Source of the DNA: an uncultured Methanoregula sp.
Lineage (GTDB): Archaea > Halobacteriota > Methanomicrobia > Methanomicrobiales > Methanospirillaceae
Reading direction: 5' to 3'
Assembly (NCBI RefSeq): GCF_963667735.1
Contig: NZ_OY763919.1
Location: forward strand, 434,001-498,000
Length of the DNA: 64,000 nucleotides
In this document: piece after piece, positions 9,499 to 19,200 of the stretch
How the letters are laid out: every line of letters begins with the position of its first letter
Numbering within the stretch: the first letter of the stretch is position 1
The notes under the pieces: model-generated
Database searches by the model: none
Told to the model about the DNA's origin: nothing
The model's input: only the letters and a program-made list of their open reading frames with translations
Program-made: the position numbers and the translations under genes

Positions 9499-9670
9499 GA
9501 CAGGGTTTCCGGAATCGGTATGGTGTGTAGTCACTCCCCATCTCGTATAAATATTTGCCCGATTTCCTTCTGTAAATTGGTAAAAAGAGAGGAGGCCATG
9601 AAAATGGATTTCAAGCCAGCGTCGCCGTGAACCTATGCCAGGGAGCCGGCAGTCTTGCGGTTGCCAGGAA

Positions 9671-10510
9671 CTACCCTGCCAGTTCCCGCACTTTTGCAAT
9701 ATTGCCCCGGTCATCCCGGCGGTCATCCACTGGTGTCTCGCAGATCAGAGGCAGGGCTGCAAAGACCGGGTTGTGCAGGATGTGCCGGAAGCCGTCCTCG
9801 CCGATGAAACCCAGGCCGATGTGCTCGTGCCGGTCAAGACCGCTGCCCTTCTCCCCTTTCGTATCATTGAGGTGGATCACCCTGAGGTTCGTGATGCCGA
9901 TCTGTTCGTCAAACTGACCGAGAGTGTCAGCAATCCCCTCCGGGGTCCTGAGCTCATAACCGGCAGCGAATGCATGACAGGTGTCGAAACAGACGCCGAT
10001 CCGTTTCGTATCTGCCAGGCCGTCGAGAATCCCCCGGATGTGCTCGAAACTGCTCCCCACGCTGTTCTTTTCGCCTGCGGTATTCTCAAGGATGAGCATC
10101 GTCTGGCTCTCTGATGCAGCAAGAGCGGAATCGATCGCCCGGATCACCCGCTCTCTCCCGCCGGCCATGCCGTCGCCGAGATGATGACCGAGATGGGTGA
10201 CAAGATACGGGATGCCAAGCGTGCCGCACCGGTCCAGTTCGGCGGTGAGCGTTACAACGGACTTCTCGTACACTTCAGCTTTCGGGGAGGCAAGGTTCGG
10301 CAGGTAGGGCATATGGTCCACGGGAAGGATACCGGTGGTTTTGATCTTTTTCCTGAAAAGTTCCGCAACCGCGTCCGGGAGCGGCGGGTAATTCCACCCC
10401 CGGGGATTGCGCGAGAACATCTGGAAGACATCGCAGCCTGCATCTTTTGCCCGGTCAACGGCGAGATCGAGCGAGCCCGCAATCGAGACATGAACTCCGA
10501 CTTTCACCAT
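9671..10510 (-). CDS. nfo: Endonuclease IV (AP endonuclease)
   Basis: 279 residues, the usual length. It starts VKVGVHVSIAGSLDLAV, with the family's following FQMFSRNPRGW. Later metal-binding stretches are VTHLGHHLG, LILENTAGEKNS, GVCFDTCHAFAAGY, VIHLNDTKGEKGS and HEHIGLGFIGEDGF, which supply the His, Asp and Glu ligands of the trinuclear zinc site. The enzyme cleaves 5' to abasic sites in base-excision repair. It lies upstream of the large kinase with a 172-bp gap and is transcribed divergently from the receiver gene at 10718. Nothing is missing; this looks like a functional enzyme. Confidence 0.96.
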   Translation of the reverse strand: MVKVGVHVSIAGSLDLAVDRAKDAGCDVFQMFSRNPRGWNYPPLPDAVAELFRKKIKTTGILPVDHMPYLPNLASPKAEVYEKSVVTLTAELDRCGTLGIPYLVTHLGHHLGDGMAGGRERVIRAIDSALAASESQTMLILENTAGEKNSVGSSFEHIRGILDGLADTKRIGVCFDTCHAFAAGYELRTPEGIADTLGQFDEQIGITNLRVIHLNDTKGEKGSGLDRHEHIGLGFIGEDGFRHILHNPVFAALPLICETPVDDRRDDRGNIAKVRELAG

Positions 10511-10670
10511 ATGATTCCTGCCTGCATGGTACCTGATGATCCGGTTTTTGTGAGTATTAGGGATTGTGATCGGGGATAAGGTCCGGGTCGGCTAACCGAT
10601 TATAGAGTGTGCAGGCAGGATCCAGGATACCGTGCTGCCGGAATGCCCGGCAGGATAAAATCAATTAATA

Positions 10671-10680
10671 ATATATTTAA
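10671..10680 (+). promoter_or_regulatory. TATA-like box upstream of the receiver gene
   Basis: ATATATTTAA lies 38 bp before the ATG at 10718 in otherwise GC-rich DNA. Archaeal transcription usually begins about 25 bp downstream of the box, which would give a leader of under 20 nt. No clear ribosome site precedes the ATG. Confidence 0.5.
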
Positions 10681-10717
10681 TGCGAGAAGCTCCAGATTCC
10701 CCTAACGATAGTCTATC

Positions 10718-11086
10718 ATGACACGGAACCTGAAGATCTATTATGTCGAGGATGACAAGATTTTGTCCGAGCTGGAGCGCCTGCTCCTGGAACGGCTCGG
10801 GTACCGTATCGTGGGGTGTGCGGACAATGCACAACAGGCAATAGCCGGGATCCAGAAGACCACACCGGACCTGGTCCTCGTGGACATCGAACTTCACGGC
10901 AAGCAGGACGGTTTTTCCATTGGGGATTTCCTGGCAAAAGCCATGATTCCCTTCATTTACGTGAGCGCCCATCACGATGAAGGGGTCCTTGAAAAAGCAA
11001 AGAAGACCGAGCCGGACGGTTTTCTCACCAAACCCTTCAATGACAGCCAGCTCCGGGTGGCAATCGAGATGGCAAGCCGGAAATGA
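10718..11086 (+). CDS. Stand-alone response regulator receiver protein
   Basis: 122 residues comprising one receiver domain and no output domain. Acidic residues E11, D12 and D13 precede the phospho-acceptor D56 (LVLVDIELHG). S83 (YVSAHH) and K105 (FLTKPF) complete the active site. The ending is EMASRK. Single-domain receivers like this usually act by protein contact or as phosphate relays. The large kinase about 1.2 kb away on the other strand is a plausible but unproven partner. A TATA-like box sits 38 bp upstream. Confidence 0.92.
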   Translation: MTRNLKIYYVEDDKILSELERLLLERLGYRIVGCADNAQQAIAGIQKTTPDLVLVDIELHGKQDGFSIGDFLAKAMIPFIYVSAHHDEGVLEKAKKTEPDGFLTKPFNDSQLRVAIEMASRK

Positions 11087-11342
11087 GCCGGTCCTTCTCC
11101 AGAAAATAATACTGTTTTAGAGGTTCATGAAGCGCTCAATGATCCTGCTCCGCTTCAATCATTAAAACTGTTTTTTTGCGGGGGTGGGATCCCTCCATCC
11201 TTGTTTTTTGTTAAGCTGGAAAGCCTACAGGTTCCCTGTCCAGATGTGCCGGTAAACTGCCGGCAGGTTTATGGAAGAACGTGTCCGATCATTCAACACC
11301 ATTTCATTATGGAGAACAAAACGGGTATACCCCAACCGGATC

Positions 11343-11430
11343 CGGAGGGGGTGGGGGGTCACCCCCCTCCCCCATATTTTTTAAAAGGGGGCATACCCCC
11401 CCACCACGATCAGACCGGGCGGGGGTACCT
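11343..11430. repeat. G-tract/C-tract hairpin repeat, copy A
   Basis: A block with a run of G, then GGGGGGT-C-ACCCCCC (a near-perfect hairpin), a T-rich stretch, AAAAGGGGG and a second C run. The order of elements matches the block at 11565-11660 almost step by step, so the two are diverged copies of one unit. The G runs could also form a G-quadruplex. Confidence 0.6.
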
Positions 11431-11564
11431 CCCCCCCCAGCCGGATCGGGAAATCCCGCATGCTTCCCGTTTTTGAGTAAGACCGATCAAATCCTATTAC
11501 CGATGACAACTCCACGCGAAACACCGGGCCGGAGCATGTAAACCGGGCGCAGGTTCCCACATTT

Positions 11565-11660
11565 GGGAACGGGGGGTGGGGGGCTACCCCCCTTGCCCTC
11601 ATTTTTCTAAAAGGGGGTGACCCCCCTCACCCGGATCAAAGGGACCGGGGGGTCGGGGGG
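11565..11660. repeat. G-tract/C-tract hairpin repeat, copy B
   Basis: Same order of elements as copy A: G run, GGGGGG-CT-ACCCCCC, a C-rich bridge, a TTTTT run, AAAAGGGGG-TG-ACCCCCC, then a GATCA-type segment and further G runs. The spacing is closely preserved. No open frame or terminal duplication is visible, so this is not a recognisable insertion sequence. Confidence 0.6.
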
Positions 11661-12524
11661 TAGTTGATACTTTTGTATAGGAATTTATTGCAGTGAGAGT
11701 ATGGGGAATAGAGGGTCAGCCGGGCAATCCGGAACTCGTGAAAATGCGGCCAAGACGGTCCAACGCAGGAACAGACAGGGACTCACGGCCTTTTTTCGGA
11801 TTTGTCGGATTCACTCAGCGAATACTATCGAATCCAATTCCAATTCCAATTCCACGAGTGAAGACCAATTCAATGAAGAGAATGGATTACGCAGAATTTA
11901 TCAAAACAGGTACCCCGAAAAGCACAGGTCGAGAATTTTCTAAAAATTTACGCAATTCAGATTCGCCATATTCTTGGAAGAACCAGACGGTATAACATCG
12001 ATTTCTAATCAGAAACAGATCTGGTTTCACACACAATTCTCAGAATAAATGTCGTAGGAAATTGAAGATTCAACATATCCAAAAATAAAAAATCCAATTC
12101 CAATCTAATCTGACGTCTGAACATAATTTCTATTCATGATAAACGATTTCCGAAAACACATAGCCGGTATCTATCGAATCAAATGTTCCGGATTCCCAAT
12201 CTACCGGTTATGGTCTTACGGATTGGATTCAATGAAAACCCAAAACAAATCAGAGTATATCAAAAATGAAGCAGAACCACACGAGAGAATTTCCCTGTTA
12301 CAAATTCAAAATGAATCACAGACCGGATCCAGTTTTACCAATCCCCGATCTTAACGACAGAGATACAAGATCCGAAATTTTGGATAACAATAAAATCTCG
12401 TCATAAATATTATGCTAATGATTGACAGCCGGCAATTCCTTATCCCGCCACCCGGTTTCCCCCATCAGGGCCGGATTTTTTCTTCATCCGCAAAAAACGA
12501 AATAAAATGCTGAAAATTCAGGCA

Positions 12525-12539
12525 TTATATATAAATATA
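12525..12539 (+). promoter_or_regulatory. TATA box of the archaellin-like gene
   Basis: TTATATATAAATATA is an unusually long A/T alternation. Its centre is about 26 bp before the ATG at 12559 and about 65 bp before the ATG at 12598. Initiation at the usual distance would either produce a leaderless mRNA from 12559 or a 40-nt leader to 12598. Confidence 0.6.
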
Positions 12540-12597
12540 CAATAATGCATTTAATCAAATGAGGCTCAAAAATCACGCAAGCCCCATCAGGTACATC

Positions 12598-13164
12598 ATG
12601 AAATCCTCTGACAATGCATTTACCGGTCTCGAGGCTGCAATAGTCCTTATCGCATTCGTCGTCGTCGCGGCAGTCTTCTCGTACGTAGTGCTTGGCGCCG
12701 GGTTCTTCACGACCCAGAAGAGCCAGGAAGTGGTCCACACAGGTGTACAGCAGGCAAGCTCAACCCTTCAGGTGTTCGGGAACGTGTACGGCATAGGCAC
12801 ACCGGGAAGCGCGCTTAACATGGTCAATTTCACCCTTGGGCTCGCCCCGGGGGGGTCATCGATTGATTTCGACAAAGTCTCCATAACCTACAGCAATGCA
12901 TCAACCCTTGAAACCCTCTCCCACGTGACCACCAGGGGGGCATCGATCGCAGGAGGGCAGTGGGTCATCTCTGCAGTCCAGAACCAGATCACGGACGATA
13001 ACGTGCTGGAAAAAGGCGAACAGTTCGAGATCAGCACACGGCCGACAAACCCGATACCCAAGGACGACCATTTCTCCATTGAGATCAAACCGGCTATCGG
13101 GGCGGCATTCTCCATTGTCAGGAATGCACCGGCTTCTATCCAGGGTGTAAACGTCCTGTACTAA
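12598..13164 (+). CDS. Archaellin / type IV pilin-like protein
   Basis: 188 residues from the ATG at 12598, which has AGGT five bases upstream; an in-frame ATG at 12559 is an alternative and may be leaderless. The N-terminus MKSSDNAFTG-LEAAIVLIAF is a class III signal, with preflagellin-peptidase cleavage expected after the Gly. It is followed by the archaellin core helix ending VLGAGFFTTQKSQEVVHTG. The C-terminal region is a beta-rich filament head domain with few charges. No fla/arl motor genes are nearby, so it is an orphan filament subunit: archaellum, adhesive pilus, or an extra archaellin. Confidence 0.88.
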   Translation: MKSSDNAFTGLEAAIVLIAFVVVAAVFSYVVLGAGFFTTQKSQEVVHTGVQQASSTLQVFGNVYGIGTPGSALNMVNFTLGLAPGGSSIDFDKVSITYSNASTLETLSHVTTRGASIAGGQWVISAVQNQITDDNVLEKGEQFEISTRPTNPIPKDDHFSIEIKPAIGAAFSIVRNAPASIQGVNVLY

Positions 13165-13351
13165 ATGTTCGCAAACCAGCAGACGCTCTCGATGCGCAAA
13201 GAGCCTGCCCCACCGGTATCTTTTTTCTCCGGGTAATGCGATATGAACGCAGGAGCTACGGTAACCCCTGCACGCACTTTTTAATCTCACATAAAACCGG
13301 AGTCCGGTTGCCCGTCATGAAAAACGTCTGAAAAAAAGCACGGGTGAGCGA

Positions 13352-13738
13352 TCAGGGTTTCATTGCCCAGACGCCGTGCACATTGCAGTAAATCCGTACC
13401 TTTTTGACATGCCTGAGCGGGTCCGCTCCTTCAAGACAGAACTCCTTCTCCGGTTTCTCCCCGGGTGCAAGCGTTGCCGTGTACAGGAACGTGTCCCCGA
13501 TCACTTCTATCCACGTGATGTGATGTTCCTTCTCCATCGGGTGGGGCACGGCCCCCACCCTGACCCGGATACCCCGCGGGGTCTTCTCGACAACCGGCAG
13601 GTGCTTCTCCTTGCCGGTCTCCGTGCTCTTCTCTTCCATCCAGGTCATCGGCGCCCCGCAGCAGACAAGCGCACCCTTGCCGTCTTCGACAACGAGCACC
13701 TTCTTGCCGCAGGTTGAACAGGAATACAATGAAAGCAT
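13352..13738 (-). CDS. Desulfoferrodoxin-type superoxide reductase
   Basis: 128 residues, the length of two-iron desulfoferrodoxin. The N-terminal rubredoxin-like iron site uses CSTCGKK and VCCGAPM. The catalytic iron site is supplied by EKHLPVVE, VPHPMEKEHHITW and CNVHGVW (four His and one Cys). It reduces superoxide to hydrogen peroxide without making oxygen, which suits a strict anaerobe. It is followed on the same strand by no close gene and appears to be a single unit. Length and both metal sites are intact. Confidence 0.95.
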   Translation of the reverse strand: MLSLYSCSTCGKKVLVVEDGKGALVCCGAPMTWMEEKSTETGKEKHLPVVEKTPRGIRVRVGAVPHPMEKEHHITWIEVIGDTFLYTATLAPGEKPEKEFCLEGADPLRHVKKVRIYCNVHGVWAMKP

Positions 13739-13844
13739 GATCTACCTCCTCCGGACAGATAGTCGCACAAAGAGAGTTATATAATTATGGCCACATGATC
13801 AGGCCAGAGGAAAACAGAGGGGATAGGCAGCTGCCGATCCCCGT

Positions 13845-14054
13845 TCAGTCATCGTTCTCTTCTTCATATTCCGGCCATACGTAATCGTCGCTTGCCGGGT
13901 CGGACGGGTCCTCGCCAGGAGCCCGCAGGTCACGGTAAGGATCTTCCTCGGCATTTGCAGGATCCCAGGTATCCTCAACAGGACTCCGGGCCTTCTTCCC
14001 CTCATGCACGATGCCGGCCCGGTGTGCTCCGGTCTCTTTTCTTCCCCTTACCAT
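13845..14054 (-). CDS. Small acidic hypothetical protein
   Basis: 69 residues with no recognised domain. The start is basic (MVRGRKETGAHRAG) and the rest strongly acidic, ending PEYEEENDD, with many Asp, Glu, Pro and few hydrophobic residues. It is therefore probably disordered. The main support is its ribosome site: GGAGGTGA lies 6 bp before the ATG, among the best in the window. It could be a small regulatory or nucleic-acid-associated protein, but nothing in sequence shows that. Confidence 0.6.
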   Translation of the reverse strand: MVRGRKETGAHRAGIVHEGKKARSPVEDTWDPANAEEDPYRDLRAPGEDPSDPASDDYVWPEYEEENDD

Positions 14055-14060
14055 CTGGTC

Positions 14061-14068
14061 TCACCTCC
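14061..14068 (-). promoter_or_regulatory. Strong ribosome binding site of the 69-residue protein
   Basis: GGAGGTGA on the minus strand, ending 6 bp before the ATG at 14054, is a full match to the anti-Shine-Dalgarno sequence. It decides both the reality and the start of the short gene. Confidence 0.7.
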
Positions 14069-14280
14069 GTTTTTGTTCTTGAGAAAAACTCCAAAAAATC
14101 AATACTCCTGTCTGGTTGAAAAAGATTTTGCCAAAAACCACATCCGGACCCTGCATCTGGGACAAAAAAGCATTGACACGCAGGAAAATCAGAGAAAATA
14201 TGATATTCTCGGGCTCGTTCTAAGGATCAGCTTGCCAATGGAGGCAGTGATCGGGGCATCCCGTTTTTAGGAAAAAAGGA

Positions 14281-15171
14281 TTATTTTCTGCCGGCCGAGA
14301 CCAGTACCGCACCAAGGCAGAGCGCCCCGATTGCGAGGACCGGCAGGCCTGCGGATTTCTGGGTCTGGGCCGCATTTACCGGGGCAGTTGTTGCCGGAGG
14401 AACCGTGGACAGAGTCTCCGGGGTTGAACTCTGGACTGCTCCTGGAAGCTTGCCGGCAGTCATGCCAATCGGCGGCACGACTTTCACGATATAATCGGAG
14501 ACCGGCTGGGCACCCCCGATAATGTCGACCTGCTGCTGCCGGCAGGAAGAACCGTCCGCCTGGCCTTTTACGAAGGTGACGGAGACGCTCGACCCGTCAT
14601 TCCGGCCATTGAAGGAGAGATTCTCCCCGGGAAGGAGTGTCTTGTTCGCGACAACACGATCATCGCTCCTGACAACAACGAGCGATGAGGCCGCCGGACA
14701 GGTGCTGCCGGTGCATGTTGTGCAGTCCGGGCTTGTTTTGAGGATGAGAGAGTAGTTCCCCGCAAGCGGGGTCGGGATCGTTGCTGCATCCCCGACAATG
14801 TCCGTCACGTACTCCTCGTTTGGCCGCGAGCCGAAGAGTTTTGCAAGGGTGATCCAGGTCTCGCCGGCGCCGCCGAAACTTGTAGCTACAATGGGATCAC
14901 CTGTTTTGAAGATCGAGAAAGCGGCCGGGTCCGGAACCGTCCCGGTCAGGGCCGATGTACTCATGGGGGTATAGCTGCAGACCGGCGAACCGCTTGCCGG
15001 GTAAGAGCAGCCATACTGCTGGGGATTCTCAATCGTCAGGGTGTTCTTTTGGGCATTCACGGTGGCAACCGCGCCCTTGAGGGTGACTTCCTGGATCACG
15101 GCCGAAACCGGAAGAGCAATGCAGCAGGCACAAGCGAGCAGCACAAGGCAGAAGAACAGGTATTTTTTCAT
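14281..15171 (-). CDS. Secreted surface protein with C-terminal anchor
   Basis: 296 residues from the ATG at 15171. A signal peptide (KKYLFFCLVLLACACC, residues 2-17, with cleavage near VSA) is followed by a beta-rich extracellular region with Cys pairs (CTTCTGSTC). A Thr/Pro/Ala stalk and one terminal membrane helix follow, ending in RK. No named domain is recognised. The architecture is the common surface-protein plan of this window (compare 31511 and 45411). It is divergent from the MBL hydrolase at 15276. Confidence 0.75.
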   Translation of the reverse strand: MKKYLFFCLVLLACACCIALPVSAVIQEVTLKGAVATVNAQKNTLTIENPQQYGCSYPASGSPVCSYTPMSTSALTGTVPDPAAFSIFKTGDPIVATSFGGAGETWITLAKLFGSRPNEEYVTDIVGDAATIPTPLAGNYSLILKTSPDCTTCTGSTCPAASSLVVVRSDDRVVANKTLLPGENLSFNGRNDGSSVSVTFVKGQADGSSCRQQQVDIIGGAQPVSDYIVKVVPPIGMTAGKLPGAVQSSTPETLSTVPPATTAPVNAAQTQKSAGLPVLAIGALCLGAVLVSAGRK

Positions 15172-15275
15172 AAGAGACTCCGTTGTTTTATCTGATTGTC
15201 CATCGGCGGGAAAGAATAAAAATCCCATGCAACCGTACCGGCCTCTTTTTTATGGGAGCGCACCAACAGGCTACT

Positions 15276-16019
15276 ATGCAGGTGACGTTCCTTGGAACCA
15301 ACGGCTGGTTCGACACCCCCGCCGGCAACACGATCTCAACCCTCGTGCAGTCGGAAGAATACGATATCATATTCGATGCCGGCAACGGGATCGCAAAGGC
15401 TGACCGGTATATATCCCAGAAAAAGCCGGTCTTCCTCTTCCTCAGCCACTTTCACATTGACCACATTGCCGGGCTCCACACGCTGTGCAAGTTCCGGCTC
15501 AAAAAAGGACTTTTCATCTTCGGCCAGCCGGGGAGCGCGGCTCTCCTCGACCACTTCGTTGCCGATCCCTTCACCGTGCCCTTCGACGCTCTCCCCTTCA
15601 ATGTAACCGTCCGGGAACTGGAGGCGGGCACCCACAAGCTCCCGTTCGGGCTCACCTGCCTCCCGCTCGTCCATCCCGCCCCGTGCTTCGGGTACCGGCT
15701 GGAACTCGATGGAAAAGTCGTCACCTACTGCACCGACACCGGCGTCTGCGACAATGCAGTCACCCTCGGGCAGGATGCCGATCTGCTCATTACCGAGTGC
15801 GGGCTCCGAAGCGGCGATGTGAGCCCCGACTGGCCCCACCTCAACCCGGAGAACGCCATCGGGATTGCGCGGGAAGCCCGGGCCAAGCGGCTCGCCCTCA
15901 CCCACTTTGGCGCCGAAGTGTACGGAACCGTTCAGGAGCGGCTCGCCGTGCAGGAACGGCTCTCAAAGGAATGTCCCGGTCTTATTGCTGCGATGGACAA
16001 CATGACGCTTGATCTCTGA
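15276..16019 (+). CDS. Metallo-beta-lactamase fold hydrolase (RNase Z-like)
   Basis: 247 residues from ATG 15276, where MQVTFLGTNGWF matches the usual first strand; an ATG at 15252 is possible. The metal motif is LSHFHIDHIAG, followed by VHPAPCFGYRLE, a Asp-bearing TYCTDTG and the late His in LTHFGAEVYG. These match the RNase Z/ElaC group of soluble MBL enzymes. It is shorter than tRNase Z and lacks its exosite arm, so a different phosphodiester or nucleotide substrate is likely. It has no signal peptide and is cytoplasmic. Confidence 0.88.
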   Translation: MQVTFLGTNGWFDTPAGNTISTLVQSEEYDIIFDAGNGIAKADRYISQKKPVFLFLSHFHIDHIAGLHTLCKFRLKKGLFIFGQPGSAALLDHFVADPFTVPFDALPFNVTVRELEAGTHKLPFGLTCLPLVHPAPCFGYRLELDGKVVTYCTDTGVCDNAVTLGQDADLLITECGLRSGDVSPDWPHLNPENAIGIAREARAKRLALTHFGAEVYGTVQERLAVQERLSKECPGLIAAMDNMTLDL

Positions 16020-16166
16020 ATCCTCCATTTTATTCTCTTTTCTCCAGGCTGTACCCCCACCGTACCGGTTCCCCGATCAGCATACGCACAGAATGGCGTG
16101 TTTTTGTTATTTAATCAAATATTTTTGACTTAAATCGATTTTAAAACCCGATTTAAAAAAAAGAAT

Positions 16167-16178
16167 ACATAAATATTG
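16167..16178 (+). promoter_or_regulatory. TATA-like box of the HEAT-repeat gene
   Basis: ACATAAATATTG lies in a strongly A/T-rich stretch (16105-16200) just before the HEAT gene, about 60 bp from its ATG. The setting makes it the likely core promoter. Confidence 0.45.
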
Positions 16179-16235
16179 TTATGAGTCAAAGAAGATAATA
16201 CGCGACGACAGGGGTCTTAGTGCAGGAAGCGGGAG

Positions 16236-19200
16236 ATGGGTGTTTTCGATCTTTTCAAACAGGATGATCCCGATAGTATCTGCCGCAGGGATGTTGACCG
16301 CCTGATGCAGGATCTCCGGTCAGACAAAGCCATACTCGTGCAGGAGGCGATTGATGGCCTTCAGGCCAGGGGAAGAGCGGGCCTTGTTCCCTTGCTGGAG
16401 AGGCTCCGGGTTGAAGACGAAGCCCACAAGATGCCGATCGTCTGTGTCCTTTTGGGCCTCTCCGGGGTCACTCCCGCAGAGATCTGCAGGAGTACAAAAA
16501 CAACCTGCCATCTGGAAAACAGCGAGCTCATCCACCTCTTCTCCCTGCCCGGGAGGAATGCAATTCCCGGTCTCCTGAAATATCTGACGGACAACGATGG
16601 AACGGTGCGATCGGTAGCAGCAGGAGCACTTGCCCTGATCGGCGAACCGGCCCACCCCCTTCTCGTAAAAGCTCTCACCCACCGGTCGCACCGGGTCCGG
16701 TCCGGTGCCGCTGATGCACTTGCCCGCATGAACCGGGTGCCGGGCAATAACGATGACTATTACCATTTTCTGATCGCTCGGGAGCGCTGGTCCGATCTGG
16801 TCCGGGCAAAGAAGGCTGCGGTCCCGTTCCTTATCGGGATCCTTCCGGATCGGTATTACCGGATCCGCATGGACGCAGCCACAGCGCTCGGTGCGATCGG
16901 GGATCCGCGGGCAGTACGATCCCTGGGAGAACTCCTGGCCGATCCCGAGAACGAAGTCTGTATCAGCGCGATCGAGGCCCTGGGAAAGATCCATAACGAG
17001 ACCGCCATCCCGCACCTGGTCAGGGGTCTCAGCCATGATTCCTACAATGTCCGGCATATGGCAGCCACCACCCTGTCGGCATGCGGGTGGTTGCCGGATA
17101 CCACCGAAGAGCGGGCCCGGTTCTATCTCGCATCGGAACAATGGCACGAACTCTCCCGTATGGGAAGACCGGCAATCCCGTTCCTTATCCAGGTTCTCGA
17201 AAACCCGCGGTACGGGTTGCAGGCCGGGGTTGCAACCGCGCTCAAAGGCATGGGAAAACCCGGCCGGGACGCTCTTGTTGCTGCAGCCAGTCACAAGAAC
17301 CCGGTTATCCGGAAAGCGGCTGAGGATATCCTGAACGAGAGTCATTCTCCGGGGCCGGGATCTGCCGGTCCGGCCCACCAGGATCCAGTAAAGGCTGTTG
17401 TTTTACCGCAGGGGAAAAAGGGGCCCGCAAATACGATTGCAAACCACCCGGACCCTCATCTGAAATCATCTGAACAACCGGCTTCCTGTCAGGCAGCCCC
17501 GGAACAGCAGGGCAGGGAAAGGCAATATTGCAGATCTGAACCCGCAGGACAGGATACGAGCCCCGCACCAGTGCCGGTCCCGCAAAGAGGCCTTTCGGAA
17601 ATCCCGAAAACACGGGAGCCGGAGTTGCCCGCTCCATCCATGGTATCTGTCCCGGAATCTCATGAACGGGAGCCGGATTTTTCCGGTTGCATGCAGGATG
17701 GGGTTCAGGGGGCCGAAACTACCGAAGAAGAGATCCAGTCGCTGGTAGCCGCCCTGAAAAACAAGGACGGGAATATCCGGGCCATCACCGTCGATGCACT
17801 CGGGAGGATCGGGGTCCGGGCCATCGAAGCGCTCGAAGGGGCGCTGACAGACCCCTCGTGGGAAGTCAGGCTTGCTGTAGCAGAGGTTCTTGGACTGATA
17901 AAAAATGAGCGGGCAGTACAGCCCCTCGTTACTGCCCTGCACGATACCGATGGGGAGGTCCGGGCAGCATCGGCCCGCTCGCTTGGGAAGATCGGGGATT
18001 TTTCTGCATTTGTGCCCCTTGTCCAGGCACTGGAAGACCCGGATTTTGGGGTGCGCCGGAACGCCGAATCTGCACTTGCGGAATTTGGCGAACAGGGCGC
18101 AAAACCCACAAAAAGACTCCTTGCTCACTCAAACCCGCTGATCCGGGGAAGTGCTGCAACGATCCTCGGGATGATCTGCAGCATGGAGGTCCTGCCGGAC
18201 CTCATATCCCTGTTCGGTGACCCCGATGAGGGGGTCCGGGAGCGGGCAGCAATTGCACTGGGGAAAAACGGTCCGCGGGCGATCCCGCTGCTGTCTGAAG
18301 TCCTCGCCACCGGGGAGCCGGGCAGGCGGTTGTGCGCCGTTACCGGTCTGGGTCATGCCGGCCCGGAGGCCGAAGAGTACCTGGTTGCAGCCTGCCGGGA
18401 CGAGGATCCGGCAGTGCGGGAACGTGCCCGGGCATTCCTCGATGCCGTATATCGCAGCGCCCAGGTTCCCAGTGTTTCCCACACAAACTACGAGGGATTA
18501 TGGCCGGAGTTACCGGACAACACCCCGTCTCTTCCGGGCATCGGTACCGGGGACGAGATCCCTGACTCCGAACAGCCCATTCCTGAAAAAACCGGCATTA
18601 CTCTGACGGCTTCCGCTGATGAGACATCCCACGATGACAAGGGTGAAGCCCCAGGCAGTACGGGAGGTCTGCCGGATACGGCCGGACCGCTGATCGGACC
18701 CCTGATTGACGCACTTGGATCTCCTTCGTCCAAAACCCGGATGCTGGCGGTCCAGTCGCTTGGCAGGATCGGGGATCGCCGGGCAGTCTCTCCCCTGATC
18801 ACCCTGCTCGGTGAGAGGGATCCCATAATGAGGCAGATCGCCGCGGAGGCGCTCGGGCAGATCGGTGATACCGGTGCAATACCGGGACTTATCCGGCTCC
18901 TGGAGGATCCGTTCGAGCAGGTCAGGAAGTCTGCAGCCCACGCCCTCGGAGGGATCGGACACGATGATGCAGTGCCGGGACTTATCGCTGCCCTTACCGA
19001 TGACGATTACAGTGTCCGTACTGAAGCAGGAAATATTCTGGTCAGGATGGGCAGTCTTGCAAGCCCCCACCTTGTCCTGGCCCTCGCGCACCCGTCCCGG
19101 AAGATCCGCCGGGAGGCTGCTTCCTGCCTGGACCAGCTCGGGGGGAGTCCGGAAACAAATCCGGACCGGATTCACTATCTCATAGCAAAAGAGGCCTGGA

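Larger units (their letters stand above)
11087..12524. other. Gene-poor spacer of about 1.4 kb
   Basis: No convincing gene is seen. The first half holds two related G-tract/C-tract hairpin repeats (listed separately). The second half, about 11690-12420, is clearly richer in A and T than the coding DNA and has short iterated motifs such as AATTCC three times near 11830-11850. Open frames here are short, lack ribosome sites and do not look like proteins. It may be decayed or foreign sequence. Confidence 0.6.

Noticed and set aside
11281..11602. Open frames across the G-tract repeats with Gly/Pro-rich translations
   Set aside because: They arise from homopolymer runs, lack start signals, and both strands are equally open.
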